Below are positions 38,771-48,260 of a DNA stretch of 64,000 nucleotides, piece after piece. The first letter of the stretch is position 1. Each line of letters begins with the position of its first letter. The notes under the pieces are model-generated. The model was not told the DNA's origin, made no database searches, and saw nothing but the letters and a program-made list of their open reading frames with translations. The stretch covers positions 62,001-126,000 of the forward strand of contig NZ_BCWY01000011.1 in the NCBI RefSeq assembly GCF_001894825.1, given 5' to 3'. Source of the DNA: Rhodococcus jostii NBRC 16295. GTDB lineage: Bacteria; Actinomycetota; Actinomycetes; Mycobacteriales; Mycobacteriaceae. A program made the translations under genes and the position numbers.

Positions 38771-39557
38771 GTGAATTGGGTCCGGCATGACCGGGCCGGG
38801 ATCGACTGCGCCGCGGCAGTTCGCGTTCACCACCCGCCCATAATGGCCATCGACGACGCGATCGGCGAGCCGATCGGACTCGACGACATCGACACCCGGG
38901 TGGGGTGGCTGCTGGACCTGATCACTGCGGCCAGTGCCGAGTTGGTGTCACGGCTGTGGCATCCGGCGACGTTCGATATGCCCGCCGGTCATGACCGCCA
39001 CGATCGCAGGCTGCCCGCACAGGGTCACGTCGCCGCAGCTCGCCTGGGCTGGGGCCCGGTCTATCCGGGCGGGGTCTATGTGCCGTCGCGGGTGGTGACG
39101 GCGAAGGTGGCGGCGACCCTGCGGTCGCTGCCCATCGGGACACCGCGATCGCGGCGCTGTCGGCCCGATTCGACCCGGCCGCGGGAGCCTTGGCGCCGCC
39201 GACCGTGTCGGCGGAGGACGTGTCGGCGGGCTTCGCTCGGGGAGTGCGGCGCCAGCTCGTCGCACACTCTCGCCGCACAGGCGGGGCGCAGTCGACCCGG
39301 TTGGAGATTACCGAGGTGGAGGGTCCGCGCAGACGAGCGCGATGGCCCGGCTCTCGGCCGCCGATCGGCAGCTCGCGCAGATCATCTCGACGGGCGGTGA
39401 ACTGGTGTCGACGGTGAAGTTGCCGACCAGCCCGGCTCCGGCGGGGCGGGCGCAGTGGCAGCGGGTCTGGCTGACCGCCACCGTCCCCGCGTACCTGCAC
39501 GGCCGGCCTGTCACCGATTGGCATCTGCCGACCCTGGTCATCGATTGCCGGGTGTGA
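38771..39557 (+). pseudogene. Frameshifted remnant, possibly N-terminal half of a large actinobacterial TnpB-like protein
   Basis: Three consecutive plus-strand segments in three different frames look like one broken gene. They are 38842-39126 (TRVGWLLDLITAASAELVSR to VPSRVVTAKVAATLRSLPIG), 39166-39320 (DPAAGALAPPTVSAEDVSAG to TRLEITEVEGP) and 39342-39557 (RLSAADRQLAQIISTGGELV to DWHLPTLVIDC). The last resembles the KLPTCP...W..LP.L region before the RuvC domain of large actinobacterial TnpB-like proteins; the RuvC part is absent. The assignment is from memory of the family and needs a search. Confidence 0.4.
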
Positions 39558-39566
39558 CCTGAGCCC

Positions 39567-40403
39567 TCAGATGTGCGGCAGCAGGCCTTCGGAGCCGGCG
39601 TGGGTGTGTTCCTCGTGCGGATCGACGAGCGTGGTGTGGGGGAGTTCGGCATCGGCCTGCGCGAACACTTCGTACTTCTTGTCGTCGGTCAGGTGATAAA
39701 GCAGGAAGCCGGTGAGCAGCGCGCGCGTAATCTGCTGCGTCTTCCGCTCGGAACCGCCGATGCCGAGTGCGCCCAGGAGCCTGCGTCCTTCGGTCAGCCC
39801 GGACTCGGAGGCACCGTTGACGGCACGCAGGACGTGTTCTCCGCCCCAAGTCTCGGCCAGCGCTTTGGCGTTACTGTTCATGGTGTCGATGTCAGCGCCC
39901 GCGACGATCAGTCCCGGCGCTGTGATCTTCGACGCATACTTTTCGGCCTTCGGTGCCGTTGGCGCCGGGAACAGGGCGGCGACAGCCGACACGTCCCGCT
40001 GCGCGGCCGCGAGCACGGCCACTCCCGCGCCCATCCCGTGGCCTGCGAATGCCACGCGGTCGGGCTGCACGCTGATCTGGCCGGGACCGAGACGCACACC
40101 GACACAGATGTCGAGCGTCGCACGCAAATCGGTGGCGAGTCCCAGGTGAGAGGGCACGGGACCGCGCTCGCTGTTTGGCGCGGCCACGACGATTCCCCAC
40201 GACGCGAGATGCTCGAGAGTCTTCCGGTAGTGGTCGGCACCTGCCATCCAGCTGTGCGCGAACGCGACAGCGGGCAGGTTGAAGCCTGATTCGGGCGTGT
40301 ATACGACGCCCGGTTGTCCGGCGAGGGCGAGGTCACCCCGCAGCACGCGGTGCGGTCCCCGCTTGGACAGTGCACGGGCCAGGGTCTTCGGTTTCGGCGC
40401 CAC
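39567..40403 (-). CDS. Alpha/beta hydrolase-like protein lacking the Ser nucleophile
   Basis: About 278 residues resembling dienelactone/chlorophyllase-type alpha/beta hydrolases (FAHSWMAGADHYRKTLEHLA near residue 50, core FAGHGMGAGVAVLAAAQ). The nucleophile elbow GxSxG reads G-H-G-M-G, so the catalytic Ser is replaced by Gly. The GTG at 40403 leaves about 100 bases for divergent promoters with glmS; a longer frame to 40502 would run into the glmS start. It corresponds in position to the hypothetical Rv3438 of M. tuberculosis as I recall it. Probably non-hydrolytic or with altered chemistry. Confidence 0.75.
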   Translation of the reverse strand: MAPKPKTLARALSKRGPHRVLRGDLALAGQPGVVYTPESGFNLPAVAFAHSWMAGADHYRKTLEHLASWGIVVAAPNSERGPVPSHLGLATDLRATLDICVGVRLGPGQISVQPDRVAFAGHGMGAGVAVLAAAQRDVSAVAALFPAPTAPKAEKYASKITAPGLIVAGADIDTMNSNAKALAETWGGEHVLRAVNGASESGLTEGRRLLGALGIGGSERKTQQITRALLTGFLLYHLTDDKKYEVFAQADAELPHTTLVDPHEEHTHAGSEGLLPHI

Positions 40404-40500
40404 GGGGAGAACGTTATCCGATTGGAGGGCACGCGAGAGAGCCGATGCGGCCCACACTCCGACTTCGCGGCGTCGCCCGGTCCAAGTACCCTGATGAACC

Positions 40501-42363
40501 ATGTGCGGAATCGTGGGATACGTCGGCCACCGGCAGGCTCTGACTGTTGTGGTGGAGGCTTTGCGGCGGATGGAATACCGCGGCTACGACTCTGCCGGGA
40601 TCGCCGTGCTCGACGGGCACGGCGGCATGGCGGTGGAGCGGAAGGCGGGTCGGCTCGCGAATCTCGAGGCCGAACTGGACGAGGTCGGGGCCGAGCACTT
40701 CACCGGGAGCACCGGGATCGGGCACACGCGGTGGGCCACGCACGGCCGGCCGACCGACCGCAACGCGCACCCGCACCGTGATGCGGGAGGCACCGTTGCC
40801 GTCGTCCACAACGGCATCATCGAGAACTTCGCCCCGCTGCGGGCCGAACTCGAGCACGACGGCATCGACTTCGCGAGCGACACGGACACCGAGGTGGCGG
40901 TGCACCTCGTCGCCCGTGCCTACGCGTCGGGCGACACCGCGGGAGACTTCGTCGCGAGCGCGCTGAGCGTGCTGCGCAGGCTCGAGGGCGCGTTCACCCT
41001 CGTCTTCACCCACTCCGATCACCCGGACACCATCGTCGCGGCGCGTCGCTCGACGCCCCTCGTCATCGGTGTCGGCGAGGGCGAGACGTTCCTCGGTTCC
41101 GACGTCGCCGCGTTCATCGAGCACACCCGTGACGCGGTCGAGCTCGGTCAGGACCAGGTGGTCGTGATCACCGCGGACGGGTATTCGATCCTGAACTTCG
41201 ACGGATCCGAGGCGCAGGGCCGCCCGTTCCGCATCGACTGGGATCTCGCGGCCGCCGAGAAGGGCGGCCACGACTACTTCATGCTCAAGGAGATCGAAGA
41301 GCAGCCGGCCGCGGTCGCGGACACGCTGCTCGGTCACTTCGCGGACGGGAAGATCGTTCTCGACGAGCAGCGACTGTCCGATCAGGAACTGCGCGACGTC
41401 GACAAGGTCTTCGTCGTCGCCTGCGGCAGCGCGTACCACTCGGGCCTGCTCGCCAAGTACGCCATCGAGCACTGGACCCGGCTGCCCGTCGAGGTCGAAC
41501 TCGCCAGCGAGTTCCGCTACCGCGATCCGGTCCTTGACCGGTCGACGCTGGTCGTGGCCATTTCGCAGTCCGGTGAGACGGCAGACACCCTCGAGGCCGT
41601 ACGCCACGCCAAGGACCAGAAGGCGCGGGTGCTGGCGGTGTGCAACACGAACGGTGCCCAGATTCCGCGCGAAGCCGACGCCGTCCTCTACACGAGGGCC
41701 GGTCCGGAGATCGGTGTCGCGTCGACCAAGGCGTTCCTCGCGCAGGTCACCGCGAACTACCTGGTCGGCCTGGCCCTCGCGCAGGCGCGCGGCACCAAGT
41801 ACCCGGACGAGGTGGCACGCGAGTACGCCGATCTCGAGGCGATGCCCGATCTGGTGAGCCGGGTTCTCGAGACGGTCGAGCCGGTGCGGGCATTGGCGCG
41901 GGAGCTGGCGTCGTCGTCGACGGTGCTGTTCCTCGGTCGGCACGTGGGCTACCCCGTCGCGCTCGAGGGTGCGCTCAAGCTCAAGGAACTCGCGTACATG
42001 CACGCCGAGGGCTTCGCGGCGGGTGAGCTCAAGCACGGTCCGATCGCGTTGATCGAGGACGGGCTGCCGGTCATCATCGTGATGCCGTCGCCGAAGGGGC
42101 GCGCGGTGCTGCATTCGAAGCTGCTCAGCAACATCCGGGAGATCCAGGCCCGCGGTGCGCGGACCGTCGTGATCGCGGAGGAGGGGGACGAGGCCGTGCG
42201 CCCGTTCGCCGACCACCTGATCGAGATCCCGGCGGCGCCGACGCTGCTGCAGCCGTTGCTGTCGACGGTGCCGCTGCAGGTCTTTGCGGCGGAGGTTGCG
42301 CAGACGCGCGGCTACGACGTCGACAAGCCGCGCAACCTCGCGAAGTCCGTCACCGTCGAATAG
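40501..42363 (+). CDS. glmS: Glutamine-fructose-6-phosphate aminotransferase (isomerizing)
   Basis: Makes glucosamine-6-phosphate from fructose-6-phosphate and glutamine, the first step toward UDP-GlcNAc. 620 residues. The N-terminal Ntn glutaminase begins MCGIVGYVGH; Cys2 becomes the N-terminal nucleophile. Two SIS domains follow (about 290-430 and 460-600; AISQSGETADTLEAVR and the C-terminal KPRNLAKSVTVE). No glmS ribozyme is expected or seen upstream. Divergent from the alpha/beta hydrolase-like gene. Confidence 0.98.
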   Translation: MCGIVGYVGHRQALTVVVEALRRMEYRGYDSAGIAVLDGHGGMAVERKAGRLANLEAELDEVGAEHFTGSTGIGHTRWATHGRPTDRNAHPHRDAGGTVAVVHNGIIENFAPLRAELEHDGIDFASDTDTEVAVHLVARAYASGDTAGDFVASALSVLRRLEGAFTLVFTHSDHPDTIVAARRSTPLVIGVGEGETFLGSDVAAFIEHTRDAVELGQDQVVVITADGYSILNFDGSEAQGRPFRIDWDLAAAEKGGHDYFMLKEIEEQPAAVADTLLGHFADGKIVLDEQRLSDQELRDVDKVFVVACGSAYHSGLLAKYAIEHWTRLPVEVELASEFRYRDPVLDRSTLVVAISQSGETADTLEAVRHAKDQKARVLAVCNTNGAQIPREADAVLYTRAGPEIGVASTKAFLAQVTANYLVGLALAQARGTKYPDEVAREYADLEAMPDLVSRVLETVEPVRALARELASSSTVLFLGRHVGYPVALEGALKLKELAYMHAEGFAAGELKHGPIALIEDGLPVIIVMPSPKGRAVLHSKLLSNIREIQARGARTVVIAEEGDEAVRPFADHLIEIPAAPTLLQPLLSTVPLQVFAAEVAQTRGYDVDKPRNLAKSVTVE

Positions 42364-42397
42364 CACCCTGTCGTGGGGCGCGGCGCGGGCCGCGCCC

Positions 42398-42772
42398 CTA
42401 CGGGGTCACGATGACGGTGCCCGTCATCTCCGGGTGCAGCGAACACGTGTAGTCGTAGGTGCCCGGTTCGGTGAACGTATACGTGAAGGTGCCGGTCTGC
42501 ATCAGCCGGCTCCGCAGCACGCTCTTCGCGGCGCCGACACCGACCACGTCGTGGGTGACTCCGCGGTCGTCGAAGTTCCAGGTGACGGTGTCGCCGGCCT
42601 TCACGGTGAGCGACGCGGGCGCGTACGCCATGTTGGCGACCTGCACGACGGGACCGGCCGGCGCCTCGGGCACCTCGGCGTCCGGTGAACTGCAGCCGGA
42701 GACGACGCCCGTCATCGAAATACATGCGGCGAGAGCCACTCCGGCGATCCACGACCTTCCACGTCCACGCAT
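42398..42772 (-). CDS. Cupredoxin-domain lipoprotein
   Basis: A secreted blue-copper-like protein, 124 residues. The signal peptide ends in a lipobox at Cys27 (VVSGC), so it is lipid-anchored outside the membrane. The cupredoxin domain (about 40-124) shows four type-1 copper ligands: His in VTHDVVG and the Cys, His and Met in YDYTCSLHPEMTG. Likely a small electron carrier; the partner is unknown. The ATG at 42772 is chosen; the longer frame adds residues before the signal peptide. Divergent from nnr. Confidence 0.88.
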   Translation of the reverse strand: MRGRGRSWIAGVALAACISMTGVVSGCSSPDAEVPEAPAGPVVQVANMAYAPASLTVKAGDTVTWNFDDRGVTHDVVGVGAAKSVLRSRLMQTGTFTYTFTEPGTYDYTCSLHPEMTGTVIVTP

Positions 42773-42824
42773 GATGTCGAGCGTAGTCTGACCCGGTACC
42801 GACCCTTCTCGACGAGGAGTTCCC

Positions 42825-44306
42825 ATGCGGGGCTACTACACCGCTGACGAGGTTCGAGCCGCCGAGGCGCCGTTGCTGGCGTCCCTTCCCGACGGGGCAC
42901 TGATGCGACGTGCCGCACACGGACTGGCCACGGTGGTGGCGGCGGAACTGAAGGCGCGGACCGGGGGCGTCGCCGGACGCACGATCACGGTGCTGGTGGG
43001 GTCCGGGGACAACGGCGGCGACGCGCTGTGGGCCGCGGCGATGCTGCGCAGGCGCGGTGTCGCGGCCACCGCGGTGTTGCTGAAACCGGAGAGGACACAC
43101 GAGGCGGGGCTGGCGGCGTTCACCGGGGCCGGCGGGCGGCTGGCCACCCCGTCGGACGATCCGGGCCTGCCCGACCTCGTCATCGACGGGATCGTCGGAA
43201 TCTCCGGTCGAGGACCGCTGCGTCCCGATGCCGCGGCCCTCGTCGACCGGATCGACGCGCCGATCGTGTCGGCGGACCTGCCGAGCGGTGTGGACCCGGC
43301 CACTGGGGCGGTCGACGGACCGGCCGTGCGGGCCGCCGTCACCGTGGCGTTCGGGGCTCTCAAACCGGTCCATGCGCTCGGGGCGGCGCAGTGCGGCCGT
43401 GTCGAGTTGGTGCGCATCGGGTTGTCGCTCGGAGACGCCGGGATCACCGCACTCGACGCCGCCGACGTGGGTGCCGTGTGGCCGGTGCCGGGAGCCGACG
43501 ACGACAAGTACTCGCAAGGAGTCGTCGGGGTGGTGGCCGGCAGCGACGGGTACCCCGGAGCGGGCGTCCTGTGCACCGGCGCGGCGGTCACGGCCACGTC
43601 GGGGCTGGTGCGCTACGCCGGACCGTGCACCGCCGAGGTGCTGGCACGCTCCCCGGAGGTGATCGCGACCCCCGACCTCGCGAAGGCCGGACGAGTCCAG
43701 TCATGGGTGGTAGGGCCGGGCATGGGAACCGGCGACGCCGGCCGGCACACGCTCCGGACGGTCCTCGGTTCCGATGTTCCGGTGCTGGTCGATGCGGACG
43801 GTCTCACCCTCCTCGCCGAGGACCCCGATCTGGTGCGGACCCGGACCGCGGCGACGCTCCTGACACCGCACGCGGGCGAGTTCGCCCGGCTGACGGGACA
43901 GGACCCGGGTCCGGACCGGGTCGCGTCGGTCCGGGCTCTCGCTGCCGACTGGAATGTCCACGTGCTGCTCAAGGGGCGGGCAACGGTGATCGCGGACCCC
44001 GGTGGGCGTGTCTTCGTCAACGAGGCGGGCGGTTCGTGGTCCGCCACGGCGGGCGCGGGTGACGTGCTCGCAGGGATCATCGGCTCGCTCATGGCCGCCG
44101 GCATCGCCCCGGACCGCGCGGCCGCGGTGGGTGCCCGAGCTCACTCGCTGGCCGCGAATCTGGCGGCTCGAGGCGGGGGCGCGGACCTCTCCGCGGGGCG
44201 TGGAACAGCACCGATCTCCGCCGGAACCCTGCTCGCGCATCTGAGGGAGTCGATCAGGGTCCTGCGTGCGGGGGTGTTACCCGAGGAAACGCCGGCTACA
44301 TCGTGA
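42825..44306 (+). CDS. nnr: Bifunctional NAD(P)H-hydrate epimerase / ADP-dependent dehydratase
   Basis: Repairs hydrated NAD(P)H. 493 residues. The N-terminal YjeF_N epimerase domain (about 1-210) contains [19 protein letters not shown] and [12 protein letters not shown]. The C-terminal carbohydrate-kinase-like dehydratase (about 225-475) contains [14 protein letters not shown] and the ADP-site [16 protein letters not shown]. Overlaps the alr start by 4 bases (GTGA), so the two are coupled. Confidence 0.96.
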   Translation: MRGYYTADEVRAAEAPLLASLPDGALMRRAAHGLATVVAAELKARTGGVAGRTITVLVGSGDNGGDALWAAAMLRRRGVAATAVLLKPERTHEAGLAAFTGAGGRLATPSDDPGLPDLVIDGIVGISGRGPLRPDAAALVDRIDAPIVSADLPSGVDPATGAVDGPAVRAAVTVAFGALKPVHALGAAQCGRVELVRIGLSLGDAGITALDAADVGAVWPVPGADDDKYSQGVVGVVAGSDGYPGAGVLCTGAAVTATSGLVRYAGPCTAEVLARSPEVIATPDLAKAGRVQSWVVGPGMGTGDAGRHTLRTVLGSDVPVLVDADGLTLLAEDPDLVRTRTAATLLTPHAGEFARLTGQDPGPDRVASVRALAADWNVHVLLKGRATVIADPGGRVFVNEAGGSWSATAGAGDVLAGIIGSLMAAGIAPDRAAAVGARAHSLAANLAARGGGADLSAGRGTAPISAGTLLAHLRESIRVLRAGVLPEETPATS

Positions 44307-45529
44307 ATGGCAGGATCGAACATATGACGCTTGCTGAAGCAGTACCGGCGGACGAGGACGGCCACAGCGAACACGCAGCGCCCGGCAGGGCGACGCCGGC
44401 ACCTCAGGCGGAGGCCGTGGTGGATCTGGACGCGATCGCGCACAACGTCCGCATCCTCCGTGAGAGCGCCCGGGACGCGGCACTGATGGCCGTCGTGAAG
44501 GCGGACGGCTACAACCACGGTGCGGTGCCCGTCGCTCGGGCGGCGCTGGCAGCGGGTGCGTCGGAACTGGGTGTGACGACGGTGTCGGAGGCGCTGACGC
44601 TGCGCCGTGCGGGTATCGAGGCCCCCGTCCTTGCGTGGCTGCACACCGTCGACGCCGATTTCGCCCCCGCGGTCGCGGCCGGTGTGGAACTCGGTGTCTC
44701 CTCGCCCCGCCACCTCGCCGCGGTGGTCGCCGCCGCGCGGAGCGTCGGAACCACGGCGAGCGTCACGATCAAGGTCGACACGGGGCTGAACCGCAACGGG
44801 GTGGCACCCGACGAACTGGCGCAGGTCCTCGTCGATCTGGCTCGGGCACAGGCCGAGGGCGCGGTGCGGCTGCGCGGCATCTTCTCCCATCTCGCCCACG
44901 CCGACGAACCGCACCATGCGTGGATCGATTCCCAGCGCGAACGCCTCGAAGGCGCGGTCGCTGATGCCAAGCGTCAGGGACTGGTTCCCGAAGTGGTGCA
45001 CCTGTCCAATTCGGCGGCCACCCTGACCCGTCCCGACCTGCGCTTTGACATGGTTCGGCCGGGAATCGCGATATATGGTCTGTCGCCTGTTCCCGAACTC
45101 GGTGAGTTCGGGTTGCGCCCGGCGATGACATTGCGATCGAGGGTGGCTCTGGTGAAAAAGGTGGCGGCGGGTGAAGGCGTGTCCTACGGGCACATGTGGG
45201 TGGCCCCCCACGACACGACGGTCGCGCTGCTCCCGTTCGGGTACGCGGACGGGCTCCCGCGCTCGCTCAGCGGCCGATTCGAGGTCCAGCTGGGTTCGGA
45301 GCGCCGCCCGGGTATCGGGCGTGTCTGCATGGACCAGGTGGTCGTGGACCTCGGACCGGACGGCGGGGGAGTCCGGGAAGGCGACACCGCGGTGTTCTTC
45401 GGCAACGGCGACCTCGGCGAGCCCAACGCGCAGGCCTGGGCCGACGAACTCGACACCATCCATTACGAGGTGGTGACCGGAGTACGCGGACGCACGGTGC
45501 GCAGCTACGTCGGCGCGGCGGGCACCTAG
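44303..45529 (+). CDS. alr: Alanine racemase
   Basis: PLP enzyme making D-Ala for peptidoglycan. PLP Lys66 in [12 protein letters not shown], catalytic Tyr295 in [10 protein letters not shown]; the C-terminal [13 protein letters not shown] and HYEVVTGV are conserved. The GTG at 44303 forms a GTGA overlap with nnr; an ATG at 44324 would remove seven residues from a non-conserved N-terminal extension of about 38 residues. 408 residues. Confidence 0.96.
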   Translation: MNGRIEHMTLAEAVPADEDGHSEHAAPGRATPAPQAEAVVDLDAIAHNVRILRESARDAALMAVVKADGYNHGAVPVARAALAAGASELGVTTVSEALTLRRAGIEAPVLAWLHTVDADFAPAVAAGVELGVSSPRHLAAVVAAARSVGTTASVTIKVDTGLNRNGVAPDELAQVLVDLARAQAEGAVRLRGIFSHLAHADEPHHAWIDSQRERLEGAVADAKRQGLVPEVVHLSNSAATLTRPDLRFDMVRPGIAIYGLSPVPELGEFGLRPAMTLRSRVALVKKVAAGEGVSYGHMWVAPHDTTVALLPFGYADGLPRSLSGRFEVQLGSERRPGIGRVCMDQVVVDLGPDGGGVREGDTAVFFGNGDLGEPNAQAWADELDTIHYEVVTGVRGRTVRSYVGAAGT

Positions 45530-45532
45530 ACC

Positions 45533-46597
45533 ATGGGTGTGTCGAAACGGTTGGGACTCGTCGGCGGGCTGCTGAGCGCGCTGGCGCTCGGTTCGGTGGC
45601 CGGAGTCAACGCGCTGCGCAGCGCGACCCGGCCGGGGCGTGAGATCTACGGCGACGAGGACTTCACCCTGATGTCGCGGGATCGGCGCAGCGTCGTGGTC
45701 ACCGAGGACGGCGTCGCGCTCACCGTCCGCGAGGTCGGACCCGGGGACGCCCCGGTGACGGCGGTGTTCGTGCACGGCTACTGCCTGGACATGACGTCGT
45801 GGCATTTCCAGCGCCGCCAACTCGCCGAGCGCTGGGGCGACGACGTGCGGATGGTGTTCTACGACCAACGCGGGCACGGTGATTCGGGTGTGCCGTCCAC
45901 GGCGAGTTGCACCATCGCGCAGCTGGGCGCCGATCTCGCGACGATCGTCGAGGCCAAGGCTCCCACCGGACCGGTTGTGCTGGTGGGGCATTCGATGGGC
46001 GGGATGACGGTGCTCGCCTTCGCCGGGCAGCGACCCGAGCTGGTGGCCTCCCGCGTGGTGGGGGTGGGCCTGATCGCCACTGCCGCGGCGGGCCTCAGCG
46101 AGACCGGTTTGACGAGGAACCTGCAGAACCCGGTCATCGACGGTTTCCGGTTCGCGGTCCGGACGTCGCCCGACGTGGTCCAGCTCGCGCGGGGCGCGGC
46201 CCGCGCCCTGATCACCCCGATTCTGCGGACGGCGTCCTACGGCACGGACGTGAGTCCGCGGCTGCAGAAGTTCTCCGACTCCATGCTGGACCGGACGTCG
46301 GTGGTCACCATCGTGAACTTCCTGCGCACGCTCGAATTGCACGACGAGTCGGCGTCACTCGCGGCGCTCGAGGACACTCCGTCCGTCGTGGTGTGCGGTG
46401 ACAGCGACATGATCATCCCGTTCGGCAGTTCCCGGAAGCTCGCAGCGGACCTCCCGGAATCCGAACTGGTACGGGTGCGCGGCGCAGGCCACCTGGTGCA
46501 ACTCGAATTCCCGTCGGTGGTCTCCGACGCGATCGACCGGGTGCTGCAGCGGGGCCTGGCCACGGGCGCATCGCCGGAGCAGTCCGATGTCGGCTGA
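45533..46597 (+). CDS. Alpha/beta hydrolase
   Basis: 354 residues. A hydrophobic N-terminal helix (about residues 8-25) suggests membrane attachment. The hydrolase core has HGYCLDMTSWHFQR (oxyanion region), nucleophile Ser in VGHSMGG, an acid in VVCGDSDMI and the catalytic His in GAGHLVQLE. The substrate is unknown; lipase, esterase and epoxide-hydrolase-like relatives exist. It sits between alr and tsaE, 3 bases after alr and overlapping the proposed tsaE start by 11 bases. Confidence 0.88.
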   Translation: MGVSKRLGLVGGLLSALALGSVAGVNALRSATRPGREIYGDEDFTLMSRDRRSVVVTEDGVALTVREVGPGDAPVTAVFVHGYCLDMTSWHFQRRQLAERWGDDVRMVFYDQRGHGDSGVPSTASCTIAQLGADLATIVEAKAPTGPVVLVGHSMGGMTVLAFAGQRPELVASRVVGVGLIATAAAGLSETGLTRNLQNPVIDGFRFAVRTSPDVVQLARGAARALITPILRTASYGTDVSPRLQKFSDSMLDRTSVVTIVNFLRTLELHDESASLAALEDTPSVVVCGDSDMIIPFGSSRKLAADLPESELVRVRGAGHLVQLEFPSVVSDAIDRVLQRGLATGASPEQSDVG

Positions 46598-47075
46598 GGA
46601 GAAGGAGCTGGGCGTGAGCGGGACGGTGGTGCTGCCGACGGCGGAGGACACCGAGCAGTTCGGACGGGACCTCGCACGGGGGCTCGTCGCCGGTGACCTC
46701 GTGGTGCTCGACGGACCCCTCGGTGCGGGGAAGACCGCACTGACGAAGGGAATCGGAGCCGGACTCGGCGTGCAGGGCCGAGTGACGTCGCCCACATTCG
46801 TGATCGCACGTGAGCACCGGGCGGGCACCCGGCCCGACGGTGGTGCACCGGTCGGAATGGTGCACGTGGACGCATACCGACTGGGCGGCAGTGGCCCGCA
46901 CGCCCTGGACGAACTGGACGCGCTCGATCTCGACACCGACCTGGCAGCAGCGGTAGTCGTCGTGGAATGGGGCGAGGGCATCGTCGAGCAACTGGTCGAT
47001 CGCCACCTGCGGGTGCGCCTGCGCCGTGAACCGGAGACGGACGTCCGCACGGCCCACTGGGAGTGGATTTCCTGA
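46587..47075 (+). CDS. tsaE: tRNA threonylcarbamoyladenosine biosynthesis ATPase TsaE
   Basis: Small P-loop ATPase that supports TsaB-TsaD in t6A synthesis. 162 residues. Walker A GPLGAGKT (about residues 43-50), TSPTFVIAREH and the Walker B-like VVVVEWGEGI. Start choices are the ATG at 46587 or a GTG at 46614 with AGGAG six bases upstream; the shorter product (153 residues) also fits the family. Confidence 0.93.
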   Translation: MSAEEKELGVSGTVVLPTAEDTEQFGRDLARGLVAGDLVVLDGPLGAGKTALTKGIGAGLGVQGRVTSPTFVIAREHRAGTRPDGGAPVGMVHVDAYRLGGSGPHALDELDALDLDTDLAAAVVVVEWGEGIVEQLVDRHLRVRLRREPETDVRTAHWEWIS

Positions 47076-47103
47076 CGGGTCGGGTGTCGGGAGCGGTTCT
47101 GAC

Positions 47104-47784
47104 GTGCGAGTACCCTCAGTTACCGTGCTTGTTCTCGCCATCGACACGTCCACGCCTGCCGTGACCGCCGGAGTCGTCCGGGTTTCGGCCGATTCCGCAT
47201 CTGTGGGGGCGGTACACACCCTCGCGGTGCGCGTGACGGTCAACCCGCGCGCCCACGCAGAAGTGCTCACCCCGCACATCCTCGAATGCCTCACCGAGTC
47301 GGGGCACGTCGCCGCGGACCTCGATGCGGTGGTCGTCGGAGCCGGGCCCGGCCCGTTCACCGGACTGCGTGTGGGGATGGCCACCGCCGCCGCATTCGCC
47401 GACGCCCTCGGCATACCGGCGCACGGCGTGTGCAGCCTCGACGCCATCGCCGCACAGGTCGACGGTGACCGGAATCTGCTCGTCGTCACCGATGCACGAC
47501 GGCGGGAGGTGTACTGGGCGCGCTATTCGGCGGGGGTGCGGGTGGAAGGTCCGGCGGTCATGAAGCCGCGCGACCTCGAGCCCATGCCCTCCGAGGTGGT
47601 GGCGGGATCGCCGTCGCACGTCGACTTCTTCGATCTGCCCGTCGAACCCGTGGAAACACCGTCCCCCGCAGGGTTGGTCGCGGTGGCCGCGGACGCCCTG
47701 TTCAGCGGTACCGCCCCGGAGGCGCTGGTACCGCTGTACCTGCGACGCCCGGACGCCGTCGAGTTGGCGGACCGGAAGAAATGA
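47104..47784 (+). CDS. tsaB: tRNA threonylcarbamoyladenosine biosynthesis protein TsaB
   Basis: Inactive ASKHA partner of TsaD, needed for t6A37 in tRNA. About 226 residues. VLAIDTSTPAVTAG opens the fold, and VVGAGPGPFTGLRVGMATA is the dimer-interface motif. The GTG at 47104 is chosen because GGGAG lies 10 bases upstream; the GTG at 47125 is closer to the conserved start. Overlaps rimI by 4 bases. Confidence 0.93.
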   Translation: MRVPSVTVLVLAIDTSTPAVTAGVVRVSADSASVGAVHTLAVRVTVNPRAHAEVLTPHILECLTESGHVAADLDAVVVGAGPGPFTGLRVGMATAAAFADALGIPAHGVCSLDAIAAQVDGDRNLLVVTDARRREVYWARYSAGVRVEGPAVMKPRDLEPMPSEVVAGSPSHVDFFDLPVEPVETPSPAGLVAVAADALFSGTAPEALVPLYLRRPDAVELADRKK

Positions 47785-48260
47785 CGTTCCGCATCGAACC
47801 GATGTCAGCCGCGGACGCCGAACGGTGCGCGGAGCTCGAGACCCTTCTCTTCGCCGGCGACGGTCCCTGGAGCGCAGGTGCGTTCCGGGCGGAACTCGCC
47901 GCCCCGCACGTGCACTACACCGTGGCGCGGGACGACGCCGGCCACGTGGTCGGGTACGCCGGAATCGCCCTACTGGGCGATGGTGCGCATCCGGAATCCG
48001 AGATACACACGATCGGAACGGACCCGGCGTGCCAGCGCCGGGGCATCGGCGGCGCCCTCCTCGACGAGCTTCTCCGCGTCGCCGACACCCGGGGGGGCCC
48101 GGTGTTCCTCGAAGTGCGGACCGACAACGACGCGGCGATCGCGCTATACCGACGTGAAGGATTCGAGATCGTGGGAACCCGTAAGAAGTACTACCAACCG
48201 AGCGGTGCGGACGCGTTCACGATGCGCCGCCCAGGATCGGGTGAGGAGCCGGTGCAATGA
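47781..48260 (+). CDS. rimI: Ribosomal protein S18-alanine N-acetyltransferase-like GNAT
   Basis: GNAT-fold N-terminal acetyltransferase, 159 residues. Acetyl-CoA loop [14 protein letters not shown] near residue 76 and [28 protein letters not shown] near the C-terminus. The position between tsaB and tsaD is the classic rimI site. The actual substrate may be broader than S18. Four-base overlaps on both sides. Confidence 0.92.
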   Translation: MTFRIEPMSAADAERCAELETLLFAGDGPWSAGAFRAELAAPHVHYTVARDDAGHVVGYAGIALLGDGAHPESEIHTIGTDPACQRRGIGGALLDELLRVADTRGGPVFLEVRTDNDAAIALYRREGFEIVGTRKKYYQPSGADAFTMRRPGSGEEPVQ

